A program made the position numbers and the translations under genes. From assembly GCF_900104725.1 (NCBI RefSeq), contig NZ_LT629758.1, forward strand, positions 2,108,001 through 2,172,000: a stretch of DNA of 64,000 nucleotides, in the 5' to 3' direction. Position 1 is the stretch's first letter. Each line of letters starts with the position of its first letter. The stretch is from Actinoplanes derwentensis. Lineage in GTDB: Bacteria; Actinomycetota; Actinomycetes; Mycobacteriales; Micromonosporaceae. The notes beneath the pieces were generated by a model, which did not search any database, had not been told where the DNA came from, and saw only the letters and a list, made by a program, of their open reading frames with translations. Shown here piece by piece: positions 54,581 through 63,364 of this stretch.

Positions 54581-56254
54581 ATGTCACCAGTTCTCGCCGA
54601 CCGCGTCGGCCGGGCCATCGCGGACGGCGCCGAAGAACTCTTCGGCCGGCAACGCGGCGACGGCGCGTTCACCGACGACCCGCCCGGCTCCACCCTCGGC
54701 ACCGCCGGTGCGATCACCGCCCTGCACGCCGCCGACCCGCAAGGGTCCACCGCACTGATCGACGGCGGCCTGACCTGGCTGCGCGCCCGGCAACTGCCCG
54801 ACGGCGGCTGGGGCGGCGTCGACGGCGCCCCCGCCGAAACCGTCGCCACCGCGGTCGCGGTCGCGGCCCTGCACCGCATCGCCCCCGCGGCCAGCAGCGA
54901 CGCGGTCACCGCCGGCCGCGGCTGGCTCGCCGCCCACGGCGGCGTCGAAGCGGTCACCGACCCGGCGGTCAACCACCTCTGCCGCCAGTTCCTCGCCCTC
55001 GCCGGGCTGCCCGAAGCCGGACAGCTACGCCGCCTGCCGCTGGAAGTGGTTCACTCCGACGCCATCCGCCGGCGGCGCATCTCGTTTCGGACCGCACCGT
55101 TTCTGGCCCTGGCGCTGCTGCAGCACGCCACCGCACCACCCGGCACGCTGCGCCGGATCACCCAGCGCTCCGCGATCCCGGCAGCGCTGCGGCTCCTGCA
55201 ATCCATCGACGCCCACGAACAGCACACCGGCGACTTCAGCGAGGACCCGTGGCCGGCCGCGCTGGTCTGCCTCGGACTGACGATCTCCGGGCATCTGAGC
55301 GAGGTCGCCGCCGGCACCGCCGGATTCCTGCGCCGCTCGGTACGCCCCGACGGCGGCTGGGACGCGGTCACCAACCTCGACCTGACCCGCTCCGCGTTCG
55401 CCGCCACCGGCCTGATCGCCGCCGGATACGCCACCGACCCGCGCCTGCACACCACCCGCGACCTGCTGCACCGCACCCAGCAGACCAGCCCGTTCGCTGT
55501 TCTCGGTGTCCCCGCCGGCGGCTGGAGCTACTGCTGCGGCCACGGCTGGCCGGTCACCCTGGAATCCGCTGAGATCCTCACCGCCCTCGCCGGACTACCC
55601 GACGCCGGCACCGACCCGGTCCTGCGATCCGGCCTGGACTGGCTGATCGGGCGCCAAGACACCCGCGGCTCGTTCAGCCTGTGGGTCCGCGACACCCGCC
55701 TGGCCAACGACGGACCCTGCCCCGCCATCACCGCCCAAGCCATCACCGCGCTATGCGACGCCGGCCACGACACCACCAGCGCCCCGGTGACCGCCGCCGC
55801 CACCTGGCTGTTCACCCAGCAGAACCCCGACGGCACCTTCGAGAACCTGTGGTACCGCGACCACACCTCCGGCACCGCCATGGTCCTGGACGCCCTCGTA
55901 CACGCCGGGCACACCAGCCACCCGGCCGCCGGCAGAGCCCGCGACTGGCTCCTGCGCACCCAACTCGCCGACGGCTCCTGGGGACCCGGCGACGGCACCC
56001 CCGGAACCGTCGAGGAAACCGCCTGGGCCGTGCACGCACTGCTGTCCGCCGGACAACCCGCCGGCCCCGGCACCCCCGCCGCCCGCGCCGTCGACTGGCT
56101 GATCGACGCGCAGACACCCGGCGGCGGCTGGCCCACCGCCCGGGTCTGCGCCTACATCCGCCACCACATGCACTACCCGAACGGCGCCATCACCCGCGCC
56201 CTGGCCCTGCGCGCCCTCGCCGCGTTCCGCCGCACCCAGCAGGCCGCCGCATGA
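54581..56254 (+). CDS. squalene-cyclase-like (prenyltransferase/squalene oxidase repeat) protein lacking DXDD
   Basis: 557 residues of alpha/alpha-barrel repeats with six QW-like motifs (RQLPDGGWGG, VRPDGGWDAV, RQDTRGSFSLW, QQNPDGTFENLW, QLADGSWGPGD, QTPGGGWPT). At the catalytic site, where cyclases have DXDDTA or SDCTA, the sequence is GWPVTLESAEILTAL (Trp323-), so the acid Asp is replaced by Leu327 with Glu328 next to it. It may cyclise with a different acid, or bind the prenyl chain without catalysis. GAAAGG RBS; coupled to the next gene by ATGA. Confidence 0.88.
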   Translation: MSPVLADRVGRAIADGAEELFGRQRGDGAFTDDPPGSTLGTAGAITALHAADPQGSTALIDGGLTWLRARQLPDGGWGGVDGAPAETVATAVAVAALHRIAPAASSDAVTAGRGWLAAHGGVEAVTDPAVNHLCRQFLALAGLPEAGQLRRLPLEVVHSDAIRRRRISFRTAPFLALALLQHATAPPGTLRRITQRSAIPAALRLLQSIDAHEQHTGDFSEDPWPAALVCLGLTISGHLSEVAAGTAGFLRRSVRPDGGWDAVTNLDLTRSAFAATGLIAAGYATDPRLHTTRDLLHRTQQTSPFAVLGVPAGGWSYCCGHGWPVTLESAEILTALAGLPDAGTDPVLRSGLDWLIGRQDTRGSFSLWVRDTRLANDGPCPAITAQAITALCDAGHDTTSAPVTAAATWLFTQQNPDGTFENLWYRDHTSGTAMVLDALVHAGHTSHPAAGRARDWLLRTQLADGSWGPGDGTPGTVEETAWAVHALLSAGQPAGPGTPAARAVDWLIDAQTPGGGWPTARVCAYIRHHMHYPNGAITRALALRALAAFRRTQQAAA

Positions 56255-57510
56255 CCGACACCGACGTGCTCATCTGCGGCGCCGGAGTCGGCGGCCTCGC
56301 CACCGCCCGCGCGTTCGCCGCCGCCGGCCTGCGCGTGATCGTCGCCGACCGGCGCACCACGCCACCACCGGTGGCCAAAGGCGAACTGCTGCAACCCGAA
56401 GCCGTACGACTCCTCGACCAGTGGGGGGCACTGCCCGAAGCCGTACCCGTCGACCGGCTCGCCATCCGCGACCCGCACGGCCGGATGCTGCTGCCGCTCG
56501 ACTACTCCACCCTCGGCGGCGACCACCGGCAGATCCTCTGCGCCGACCACCCGGCCATCCTCGCCGCCCTCGCCCACGAACCCGGACCCGGCATCGACCT
56601 GCGACTCGGCGTCGCGATCCAGGGCCTGCTGCGTGATGCGGGCGGCCGGACCCGCGGTGTGCAGGCCGGCGGCACCGAGATCACCGCCGGGCTCGTCGTG
56701 GCCGCCGACGGCGTCTCCTCCACCTTGCGCACCGACGCCGAGATCGAGGTCCAGCGCACCCCGTACCCGCACCGGCTGGTCGCTTTCGAACTACCCGCCA
56801 CCACCGTCGCCCCCGAAGTCACCGCCTACCTGAGCGGCCGCGGCCTGCGCCTGGTCTACCCACTGCCCGGCGGTAGGGCCCGGCTCTACGTCCAGGTACA
56901 GCCCGACGAACTGCGCGACGGCGCGTTCCGCGACCCCGACGCCTGGATCAACACGCTGCTGGACGAAGTGCCCGCCCTGACGGCGATCGGCCCCGCCCTG
57001 CGCGCCCACCTGGACCGGCGGCAGAACCTCGCCGTCCAGCGGCTGCGGACCCCGCGGCTCACCGCACCCGGCCTGGCCCTGGTCGGCGAATCCGCGCACG
57101 TCGTACACCCGATGGCCGCCCAAGGCATCAACAGCTCACTGGCCGACGCCGCCGTACTCGCCGACCTGTCCGCCGGCGCACTGCACGCCGGCGACACCGC
57201 CGCCGTCGACCAGGCGCTGCTCGCCTACCAGCGGCAACGACTTCCCCGCCTCGACCACACCGCGACCGTCAGCCACAACGCGGCCCGCATGCTCACCACC
57301 ACCGGCGGCGCGGCACGGCTGCTCGGCCGCCGGATGATGCGGCACACCGCCACCAACCCGCGGCTACTGCGCCTGACCACCGGCAACATGTCCGGCGTCG
57401 AACTGCAGCCACTACGGACCGTCGACCGGCTCTACCAGTTCGGCCTGCTCACCGACCGGCACGCCGGCACCGCACCCGCACACCCCGCCACGAAGGGCGC
57501 AGACCGATGA
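56251..57510 (+). CDS. UbiH/geranylgeranyl-reductase-like FAD monooxygenase
   Basis: 419 residues. GxGxxG at 10-15 in VLICGAGVGGLATARAFAAA, DG motif LVVAADGVSSTLR, and LALVGESAHVVHPMAAQGIN, where the usual GD motif has Glu. It resembles UbiH/COQ6 hydroxylases and FAD epoxidases of terpenoid pathways. It could epoxidise the prenyl chain before cyclisation or hydroxylate the ring. ATGA overlaps link it to both neighbours. Confidence 0.92.
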   Translation: MTDTDVLICGAGVGGLATARAFAAAGLRVIVADRRTTPPPVAKGELLQPEAVRLLDQWGALPEAVPVDRLAIRDPHGRMLLPLDYSTLGGDHRQILCADHPAILAALAHEPGPGIDLRLGVAIQGLLRDAGGRTRGVQAGGTEITAGLVVAADGVSSTLRTDAEIEVQRTPYPHRLVAFELPATTVAPEVTAYLSGRGLRLVYPLPGGRARLYVQVQPDELRDGAFRDPDAWINTLLDEVPALTAIGPALRAHLDRRQNLAVQRLRTPRLTAPGLALVGESAHVVHPMAAQGINSSLADAAVLADLSAGALHAGDTAAVDQALLAYQRQRLPRLDHTATVSHNAARMLTTTGGAARLLGRRMMRHTATNPRLLRLTTGNMSGVELQPLRTVDRLYQFGLLTDRHAGTAPAHPATKGADR

Positions 57511-58508
57511 CGGCGACCACCGCGGACCTGTCCATGAACGAGACGCCCTACCCGCCGCCCCCGGCCATCGCCGCACTGATCACCGCGGACACTCACCGGC
57601 TGCACCGCTACCCGTCCAACACCGTGGCCCCGTTGATCGGGGCACTGGCCGGGCGGCTCGGCGTCCCGGCCGGCCAAGTCCTGGTCGGCCCCGGATCCGC
57701 GGGCCTGATCCAGCACCTGATCCAGTCCCTCGGACCTGCCCGCACCGACGTGATCGTCCCGGCACTGTCGTTCGAGGCATACCCGCTGCTCGTCGCCAAC
57801 GCCGGCGCCCGGCCCGTCCCGGTGGCGATGGCCGGCCTCGACCAGGACCTCGACGCGACCGCCGCCGCGATCACCGGCAACACCCGATGCGTGCTGCTGT
57901 GCAACCCCAACAATCCCACCGGTACGGCACTGCGCCGCGACGCCCTGCACCGCTTCCTCGACCGGGTCCCGCCCGACGTGCCGGTCATCCTGGACGAGGC
58001 CTACCGCGAATTCGTCACCGACCCGGACGTACCCGACGGGGTGGAACTGGCCCGCGGCCGCGACAACGTCTGCGTCACCCGCACCTTCTCCAAAGCCTAC
58101 GGACTGGCCGCCCTGCGCATCGGCTACGCCGTGGCACCGCAGCACCTCGCCGGCCCGGCCCGGATGACCGGCGCGGTGTTCTTCCCGAACACGTTCGCCC
58201 AGAACGCCGCCCTGGCCTGCCTCGACGCGGCCGTCGAAGCCGAAGTCACCGCCCGCTGCACCGCCGTCACCGGCGAACGCGACCGGCTGACCAGCGAACT
58301 GACCGCCCGCGGCATCCCGGTCGCCGGCAGCCAGGCCAACTTCGTGTGGCTGCCCCTGGGCGACGGCGCCGACGCGTTCACCGCCCGCTGCGCAGAGGCC
58401 GGCATCCTGGTACGCGGCTACCCCGGGGTCGGCGTGCGCGTCACCGTCGGCACCACCGCCGACAACGACCGGCTGCTGTCCACCGTCGCGGCGGCGGTGC
58501 CACGATGA
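57507..58508 (+). CDS. PLP-dependent aminotransferase, HisC-like
   Basis: 333 residues, fold type I. MNETPYPPPPAI, LHRYPSNTVAPLIGALAGRL, CNPNNPTGTALRRDALH, DEAYREF and PLP Lys196 in RTFSKAYGLAALRIGYA match histidinol-phosphate/aromatic aminotransferases. In this operon it probably aminates a keto acid or aldehyde to make the amino-acid or amine part of the product. It is not needed for histidine synthesis by context. ATGA overlaps on both sides. Confidence 0.92.
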   Translation: MTATTADLSMNETPYPPPPAIAALITADTHRLHRYPSNTVAPLIGALAGRLGVPAGQVLVGPGSAGLIQHLIQSLGPARTDVIVPALSFEAYPLLVANAGARPVPVAMAGLDQDLDATAAAITGNTRCVLLCNPNNPTGTALRRDALHRFLDRVPPDVPVILDEAYREFVTDPDVPDGVELARGRDNVCVTRTFSKAYGLAALRIGYAVAPQHLAGPARMTGAVFFPNTFAQNAALACLDAAVEAEVTARCTAVTGERDRLTSELTARGIPVAGSQANFVWLPLGDGADAFTARCAEAGILVRGYPGVGVRVTVGTTADNDRLLSTVAAAVPR

Positions 58509-59821
58509 CCACCCCCGTACTCAGCGTCTGCATTCCGGCGTACGGCAACGGCCACCTGCTGACCCGGACACTGGACGCCCTCACCCGGCAGACCCTGCCC
58601 ACCACCGCGTTCGAAGTGATCGTGGTCGACGACGGCAGCGACCCACCGCTGGAACCGGTCATCAGCGCGTTCCTGGACCGGCTGCCACTGACCCACCTGC
58701 GCCAGGACAATCAGGGCCGCTCCGCCGCCCGCAACCGGGCCATGGCCGCAGCCCGCGGCCGGGTGATCGTCTTCCTCGACGCCGACCAGGCCGCCGACCC
58801 CGGCCTGCTGCGCGCCCACCACGACTTCCACGCGACCCGCGGGTTCGGTCCCGCCGTCCTGCTCGGCCGCGCCGTCACCGCGGACTGGGCGGCCATCGGC
58901 GAGATCAGCCACGGCCGCACCCCCACCCCGGCGATGGCCGACGACAACCGCGCCGACGTCCGCGACTACATGCTGCACCAGCCGCACTACCGGGCCGGAC
59001 TCGGGCGGGCGCCGTGGATCTGCGCACACACCAACAACGCCTCCATCGACCGGGCCACCGCCGACGCGGTCGGCGGCTTCGACGAGGCACTGACCACCTG
59101 GGGCGGTGAGGACAACGAATTCTTCTACCGCGTCTTCACCCACCACGACCACGACCCGAAACTGTTCGGCGTCGGCGACGACGCGATCAGCTACGACCTG
59201 CCGCACTTCCGGATGTGGCCGCTGCTGATGGCACAACTCGCCGGCAACGTCCGGCACATCTTCACCAAACATCCCCGGTACGACATCGAACTGTTCACCC
59301 TGCCCGGACTGTGGACCACCACCCTGCGCCGGATCACCTGGTTCGAGGACTCCCTGACCGCCGCCCGCGCCCACCACCTCGGCCGCGCCGACCAACTCCC
59401 CGGCGCACTCACCGACCGGCTGCGCGGCACCGACGCACTCGTCATCGGATTCGGCGCGAACCGCCTGCACCTGGGACCCGGCGCCGCCGTCTTCGACCAC
59501 GACGCCCCCGCCGACACCCGTAACCGGCACCTCGCCGGACTCGCCGTCCCCGAACCCGACGGCCGGTACACCGGTGTCGTCGCCGTCGACCTGTGGCGAT
59601 TCCTGCCACCGGAAGACCTGAGCATCCTGGTCATGGAATCGCTGCGCATCGGCGGCCGCGTCGACCTGGTCGCCACCGGCACCCCCGTGCCCGCCGCCGA
59701 CCTGCTGCCACTACCGTTCGCCGACGACCTCGACTACCTGCGCGACACCGTCACCGGATACCTGCCGGTACACCTCAGCGACCACGGCGACACCCGCGTG
59801 CTCACCATCGGCGGCGAGTGA
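58505..59821 (+). CDS. GT2 glycosyltransferase with C-terminal methyltransferase-like domain
   Basis: 438 residues. GT-A domain: LSVCIPAYGNGHLLTRTLDA, VIVVDDGSDPP, IVFLDADQA (DxD), and TTWGGEDNEFFYRV (the WGxED of galactosyltransferase-like GT2). From about residue 310 a second domain reads DALVIGFGANRLHLG and later VAVDLWRFLPPEDLSILVME and SLRIGGRVDLVAT, resembling a degenerate SAM-methyltransferase fold. Such a GT2 could add a sugar to a lipid or peptide part. Strictly coupled by ATGA to the aminotransferase. Confidence 0.88.
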   Translation: MTTPVLSVCIPAYGNGHLLTRTLDALTRQTLPTTAFEVIVVDDGSDPPLEPVISAFLDRLPLTHLRQDNQGRSAARNRAMAAARGRVIVFLDADQAADPGLLRAHHDFHATRGFGPAVLLGRAVTADWAAIGEISHGRTPTPAMADDNRADVRDYMLHQPHYRAGLGRAPWICAHTNNASIDRATADAVGGFDEALTTWGGEDNEFFYRVFTHHDHDPKLFGVGDDAISYDLPHFRMWPLLMAQLAGNVRHIFTKHPRYDIELFTLPGLWTTTLRRITWFEDSLTAARAHHLGRADQLPGALTDRLRGTDALVIGFGANRLHLGPGAAVFDHDAPADTRNRHLAGLAVPEPDGRYTGVVAVDLWRFLPPEDLSILVMESLRIGGRVDLVATGTPVPAADLLPLPFADDLDYLRDTVTGYLPVHLSDHGDTRVLTIGGE

Positions 59822-59825
59822 CACC

Positions 59826-61019
59826 GTGCGCGTCCTGATGGTCACCTGGGGCTGGCGCACCCACTTCCTGCCACTGGCCCCACTCGGCTGGGCACTACGC
59901 GCCGCCGGCCACGACGTCCGGGTCGCCTGCCAGCCCGGCCAAGTCGCCGCCGTCACCGAAGCCGGACTGCCCGCCGTACCGGTCGGGCCGCCACTGGGCT
60001 TCGCCGACGTGTTCCGCGGACAGGTCGGCAAAGTGGCCAGCCGTGAAGCGTTCGACACCGGCACCGACCTGGACGGGCTCGCACCCCAGGTCACCGAAGA
60101 CGGCGGCACCCTACGATTCGCCGACGTGATGGTCGACGACCTGATCACCTACGGCCGCCACTACCGGCCCGACCTGGTGCTCTACGAACCGTTCAACATT
60201 GCCGGAGCGATCGCCGCGGCAGCCCTCGGCGTACCCGACGTCCGACTGCTGTGGGGGCCGGACTCCACCACCGAACTACACCTCGACGAGGACAAACTGA
60301 TCGGGCCCCGCGCCCGTCGCGCCGGGGCCAGCGGCGTGCGGATCACCGGCACCCTCACCCTCGACCCGTGCCCCGCCGCCCTGCAAGTACCGGTGACCGG
60401 ACCCACCCACCCGATCCGGTTCGTGCCGTACAACGGCGCCGCGATCCTGCCGGACTGGCTGCGCCACCCGCCGGACCGGCCACGGATCTGCCTGACCTGG
60501 GGCACCATGATGGCCGAACTCGGCCTCACCGACCGGATCAGCGTCACCACCATCGCCGACGCCCTCTCCGAGCTGGACGCCGAGATCGTGCTCGCCCTGG
60601 CCCCCCGCCACCGGGACACCCTCGGGCCGCTCCCGGCCAACGTCCGCGTCCCCACCGAACACCTGGCCCTGCACCTGCTGCTACCCGGCTGCGCCGCCGT
60701 CGTCCACCAAGGTGGCGCCGGAACCTTGATGACCGCGATGGCCTGCGGCGTGCCGCAAATGGTCGTACCCGCGGTCACCGACCAGCACTTCAACGGCGAA
60801 CGACTGACCCGGGCCGGAGCCGGCACCGTCCTCGCCGACGGCGACGAACACCCGGCCGCGATCCGCGCCGCACTGCAGCGGCTGCTCACCGACCCCGGAC
60901 CCGCCGCCGCTCTTGCTGTCGAGAACGCCGCCCGCCCCACACCCGCAGCCGTCGTGCCGGTACTCGAAGACCTCGCCGCCACGGGCCGCCGGGATTTCAT
61001 TCCAGGAGGAACACCGTGA
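59826..61019 (+). CDS. GT1 glycosyltransferase (EryCIII/DesVII-like)
   Basis: 397 residues, GTG start. MRVLMVTWGWRTHFLPLAPL, then GWALRAAGHDVRVACQPGQV, and the donor site CAAVVHQGGAGTLMTAMACG, then VPQMVVPAVTDQHFNGERLT. This is the antibiotic deoxysugar transferase group. Some members need a P450-like helper lacking heme; the P450 next door keeps its Cys, so it is not such a helper. Overlaps the P450 gene by four bases (GTGA). Confidence 0.94.
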   Translation: MRVLMVTWGWRTHFLPLAPLGWALRAAGHDVRVACQPGQVAAVTEAGLPAVPVGPPLGFADVFRGQVGKVASREAFDTGTDLDGLAPQVTEDGGTLRFADVMVDDLITYGRHYRPDLVLYEPFNIAGAIAAAALGVPDVRLLWGPDSTTELHLDEDKLIGPRARRAGASGVRITGTLTLDPCPAALQVPVTGPTHPIRFVPYNGAAILPDWLRHPPDRPRICLTWGTMMAELGLTDRISVTTIADALSELDAEIVLALAPRHRDTLGPLPANVRVPTEHLALHLLLPGCAAVVHQGGAGTLMTAMACGVPQMVVPAVTDQHFNGERLTRAGAGTVLADGDEHPAAIRAALQRLLTDPGPAAALAVENAARPTPAAVVPVLEDLAATGRRDFIPGGTP

Positions 61020-62200
61020 CCGAACCGCTGACATATCCACTCGCGCCCGGCCCGTCGATCCACCACCCGTCACCGCAGATGACCGACCTGCGCAACCGCT
61101 GCCCCGTCGCACCGGTCACGATGCCCGGCGACACCCCCGCCTACCTCGTCACCCGATTCGCCGACGTCCGGCAGGTCCTGGTCGACCCCCGGTTCAGCCG
61201 CCGAGCCGCCGGAGAAGCCGACGCACCCGCACAAGAACTCGGCGAACTCGAGACCGACTCACTGATCGGCATGGACCCACCCGAACACAGCCGGCTACGA
61301 CGACTGGTCTCGCGCGCCTTCACCCCCCGCCGCGTCGAACAACTACGCCCCCGCGTAGCCGCGCTCGTCGACGAACTGATCGACGCCATGATCGACGGGC
61401 CGCAGCCCGCCGACCTGGCCACCCTGTTCTCCACACCCCTGCCCGTGCAGGTGATCAGCGAACTGCTCGGCATCCCGGAACACGACCGGCACCGCGCCAA
61501 ACAATGGTCCGACGCGATGATGAGCGACTGGCGCGTCGACCCGTCCGGCGCCCGCGCCGCACTCGACGGCTTCGCCACCCTGATCGCCGCCCGCCGCGCC
61601 GACCCCGCCGACGACCTGATCACCGCACTGATCCACGCCCAGGAACACGAAGACAAACTCACCGAACACGAACTGGTCTCGATGACCGTCGGCGTGCTGA
61701 TCGGCGGCCACGAGACCACCACCAACCTGATCAACATGGCGCTGCTGACCCTGCGCCGGCACCCCGACCAGTTCGCGCTGCTCAAACAGGACCTGAGCCG
61801 GATCCCGGCCGCCGTCGAGGAACTACTGCGCTTCATCCAGCTCGGCGACACCGGCGTCATGCTGCCGCGCATCACCACGGAGGAGGTCGAGCTCAGCGGT
61901 GTCACACTGCCCGCCGGTACGCCGGTACTCGCCGCGTTCGTGACCGCCAACCGGGACCCGGCGGTGTTCCCCGACCCGGACCGCTTCGACATCGCCCGCA
62001 CCCCGAACAACCACCTCGGCTTCGGCGCCGGCCCCCACCACTGCCTGGGCGCGCCGCTGGCCCGGATGGAACTGCAGGAGGCGCTGCACGGCCTGCTCAC
62101 CCGCATGCCCGACATCGAAGTGGCGATCCCGGACGAGGACCTGAACTTCAAGCAGGGTCTCGCGGTCCGCTGCCTGACCGCCCTCCCGGTCACCTGGTAA
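61016..62200 (+). CDS. cytochrome P450 (canonical)
   Basis: 394 residues, GTG start with AGGAGG at 61004-61009. Heme Cys343 in FGAGPHHCLGAPLARMELQE, I-helix GVLIGGHETTTNLINMALL with the normal Glu-Thr pair, and ExxR in AVEELLRF. It resembles CYP105/CYP107-type tailoring oxidases and likely hydroxylates the terpenoid late in the pathway. It is the last gene of the eight-gene operon; partner ferredoxin and reductase are not linked. Confidence 0.95.
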   Translation: MTEPLTYPLAPGPSIHHPSPQMTDLRNRCPVAPVTMPGDTPAYLVTRFADVRQVLVDPRFSRRAAGEADAPAQELGELETDSLIGMDPPEHSRLRRLVSRAFTPRRVEQLRPRVAALVDELIDAMIDGPQPADLATLFSTPLPVQVISELLGIPEHDRHRAKQWSDAMMSDWRVDPSGARAALDGFATLIAARRADPADDLITALIHAQEHEDKLTEHELVSMTVGVLIGGHETTTNLINMALLTLRRHPDQFALLKQDLSRIPAAVEELLRFIQLGDTGVMLPRITTEEVELSGVTLPAGTPVLAAFVTANRDPAVFPDPDRFDIARTPNNHLGFGAGPHHCLGAPLARMELQEALHGLLTRMPDIEVAIPDEDLNFKQGLAVRCLTALPVTW

Positions 62201-62235
62201 GGATCCTGCGGTGGCGCGGGCTGCGGATGCTCGCG

Positions 62236-62440
62236 TCACCGTTCGGTGAGGTGCTCGCGGCCGGCGGGTGGCTCGTACGATTCGGGCCAGAAATCGGTGA
62301 TCCGGGTGATGCGGTCGCCGGTGTCGAGCCAGACACAAGCGGTACGTCGCGCGGCGGCCAGACCGGTGTGGATCACAGGGTGGGGTCGGTGCCGCCGAAG
62401 TCGTCCGCGGTGACGGTCCCGATTTGGCATGGTGTCGGCG
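62236..62440 (-). pseudogene. frameshifted SnoaL/NTF2-like fragment
   Basis: The segments GTVTADDFGGTDPTL and, in the next frame, VIHTGLAAARRTACVWLDTG, then DRITRITDFWPESYEPPAGR with EHLTER are the C-terminal part of an actinobacterial SnoaL-like protein. A frameshift near 62375 and loss of the N-terminus make it non-functional. It marks degraded DNA at the right cluster edge. Confidence 0.65.
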
Positions 62441-62477
62441 GCCTGCGGGGATGCTCGACGGGCGTACCGGAAGAATC

Positions 62478-62630
62478 GGTGATCTGTGGTGTCCGATCAT
62501 CAGTCCGTCCGCCCAGATCGAGATCAAGACGATGATGCCGGAATGGGCGCCCGGTTTGGCGAGGAGACCGAAGGACGCCCTGGACATCGCACTGCTGAAG
62601 ACGGCTCTCACTACTGAACGGACAGGTTGA
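62478..62630 (+). pseudogene. C-terminal fragment of a nucleotidyltransferase-like protein
   Basis: GDLWCPIISPSAQIEIKTMM, then RRPKDALDIALLKTAL resembles the end of lincosamide/aminoglycoside nucleotidyltransferase-like proteins (SPE-Q---K-------RPKD--D--LL). The rest of the gene is absent. Family assignment is tentative. Confidence 0.4.
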
Positions 62631-62639
62631 CGCGGCGGG

Positions 62640-63342
62640 TCAGGACAGGATTGTCGTCACCACCGGGCGTGGCAGCATGCCGTTGCCGGCGAAGTGCCAT
62701 CGGGTGAGTTGAACCTCGTTGACGACGATGGTGGCGATCTGCTGGTCGCGGCGGTTGGCTACCCAGTCGATGAGCCGGTTCGGCGTCGGGACCGGCTCGG
62801 CGAAGTGAACGAGATTCAGGTACCAGAACTCCCTGGTGAACTCGTTTTCGTGCCAGCCGTCCGCATCCAACGCTTTCCCGTAAGCGTCGGCGAGTCTGTC
62901 GGCTCTGTCGTCGGCCGGGACCGCGCACGCCATCACCGAGCCGAGTGTCAGCGTCAACCCGACGACCGTGAACGTCAGCGGGCCGACACCCTTTCACGGC
63001 GGCTGTGAGGGCGACGGCATAGCGCTGAACGAGCGGGTCATCCTGTTCGATCTTCTCCCGCCAGGGCTCCAGCGAGCGCAATGTCAGGTGTGAGCTGGCG
63101 GCTGCACCGGTGACCCATTGATTTCCGCCTGCCATGTCGGCTGCCTCATGCGCCACTCGATCCAGGTCGGAAGCGGAGGACGGGTCGGGACGCAGCAGCG
63201 CGGACAGTCCCCAGCGGAAGCCGCCGTCGACCGGTGGTGACTGCAGGCGGTGTTCACCGGCCGACAGCGCCGTGCTTCCTTGAAGGAACAGGCGGTCGAA
63301 CGCTTCGCGGCTCACCAGACGCGGTTCGATATCAGAACCCAT
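62640..63342 (-). pseudogene. frameshifted 2'-5' RNA ligase-like gene
   Basis: The 5' part (from ATG 63342) reads to SHLTLRSLEPWREKIEQDDP (an HxTL motif), then VQRYAVALTAAVKG. Around 62990, in CCCTTTC, the frame shifts, and the rest (GVGPLTFTVVGLTLTLGSVM, DGWHENEFTREFWYLNLVHF, TRWHFAGNGMLPRP) continues to the stop at 62640. Joined, it is about 234 residues of LigT-like fold. It is a recent pseudogene or a sequencing error at a homopolymer pair. Confidence 0.65.
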
Positions 63343-63364
63343 GGACTCATGGTGGTGGTGGTTC

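Noticed and set aside
61016..62200. P450-like helper protein for the preceding EryCIII-type glycosyltransferase
   Set aside because: Heme Cys343, ExxR and the I-helix Glu-Thr pair are all intact, unlike the heme-less helpers.
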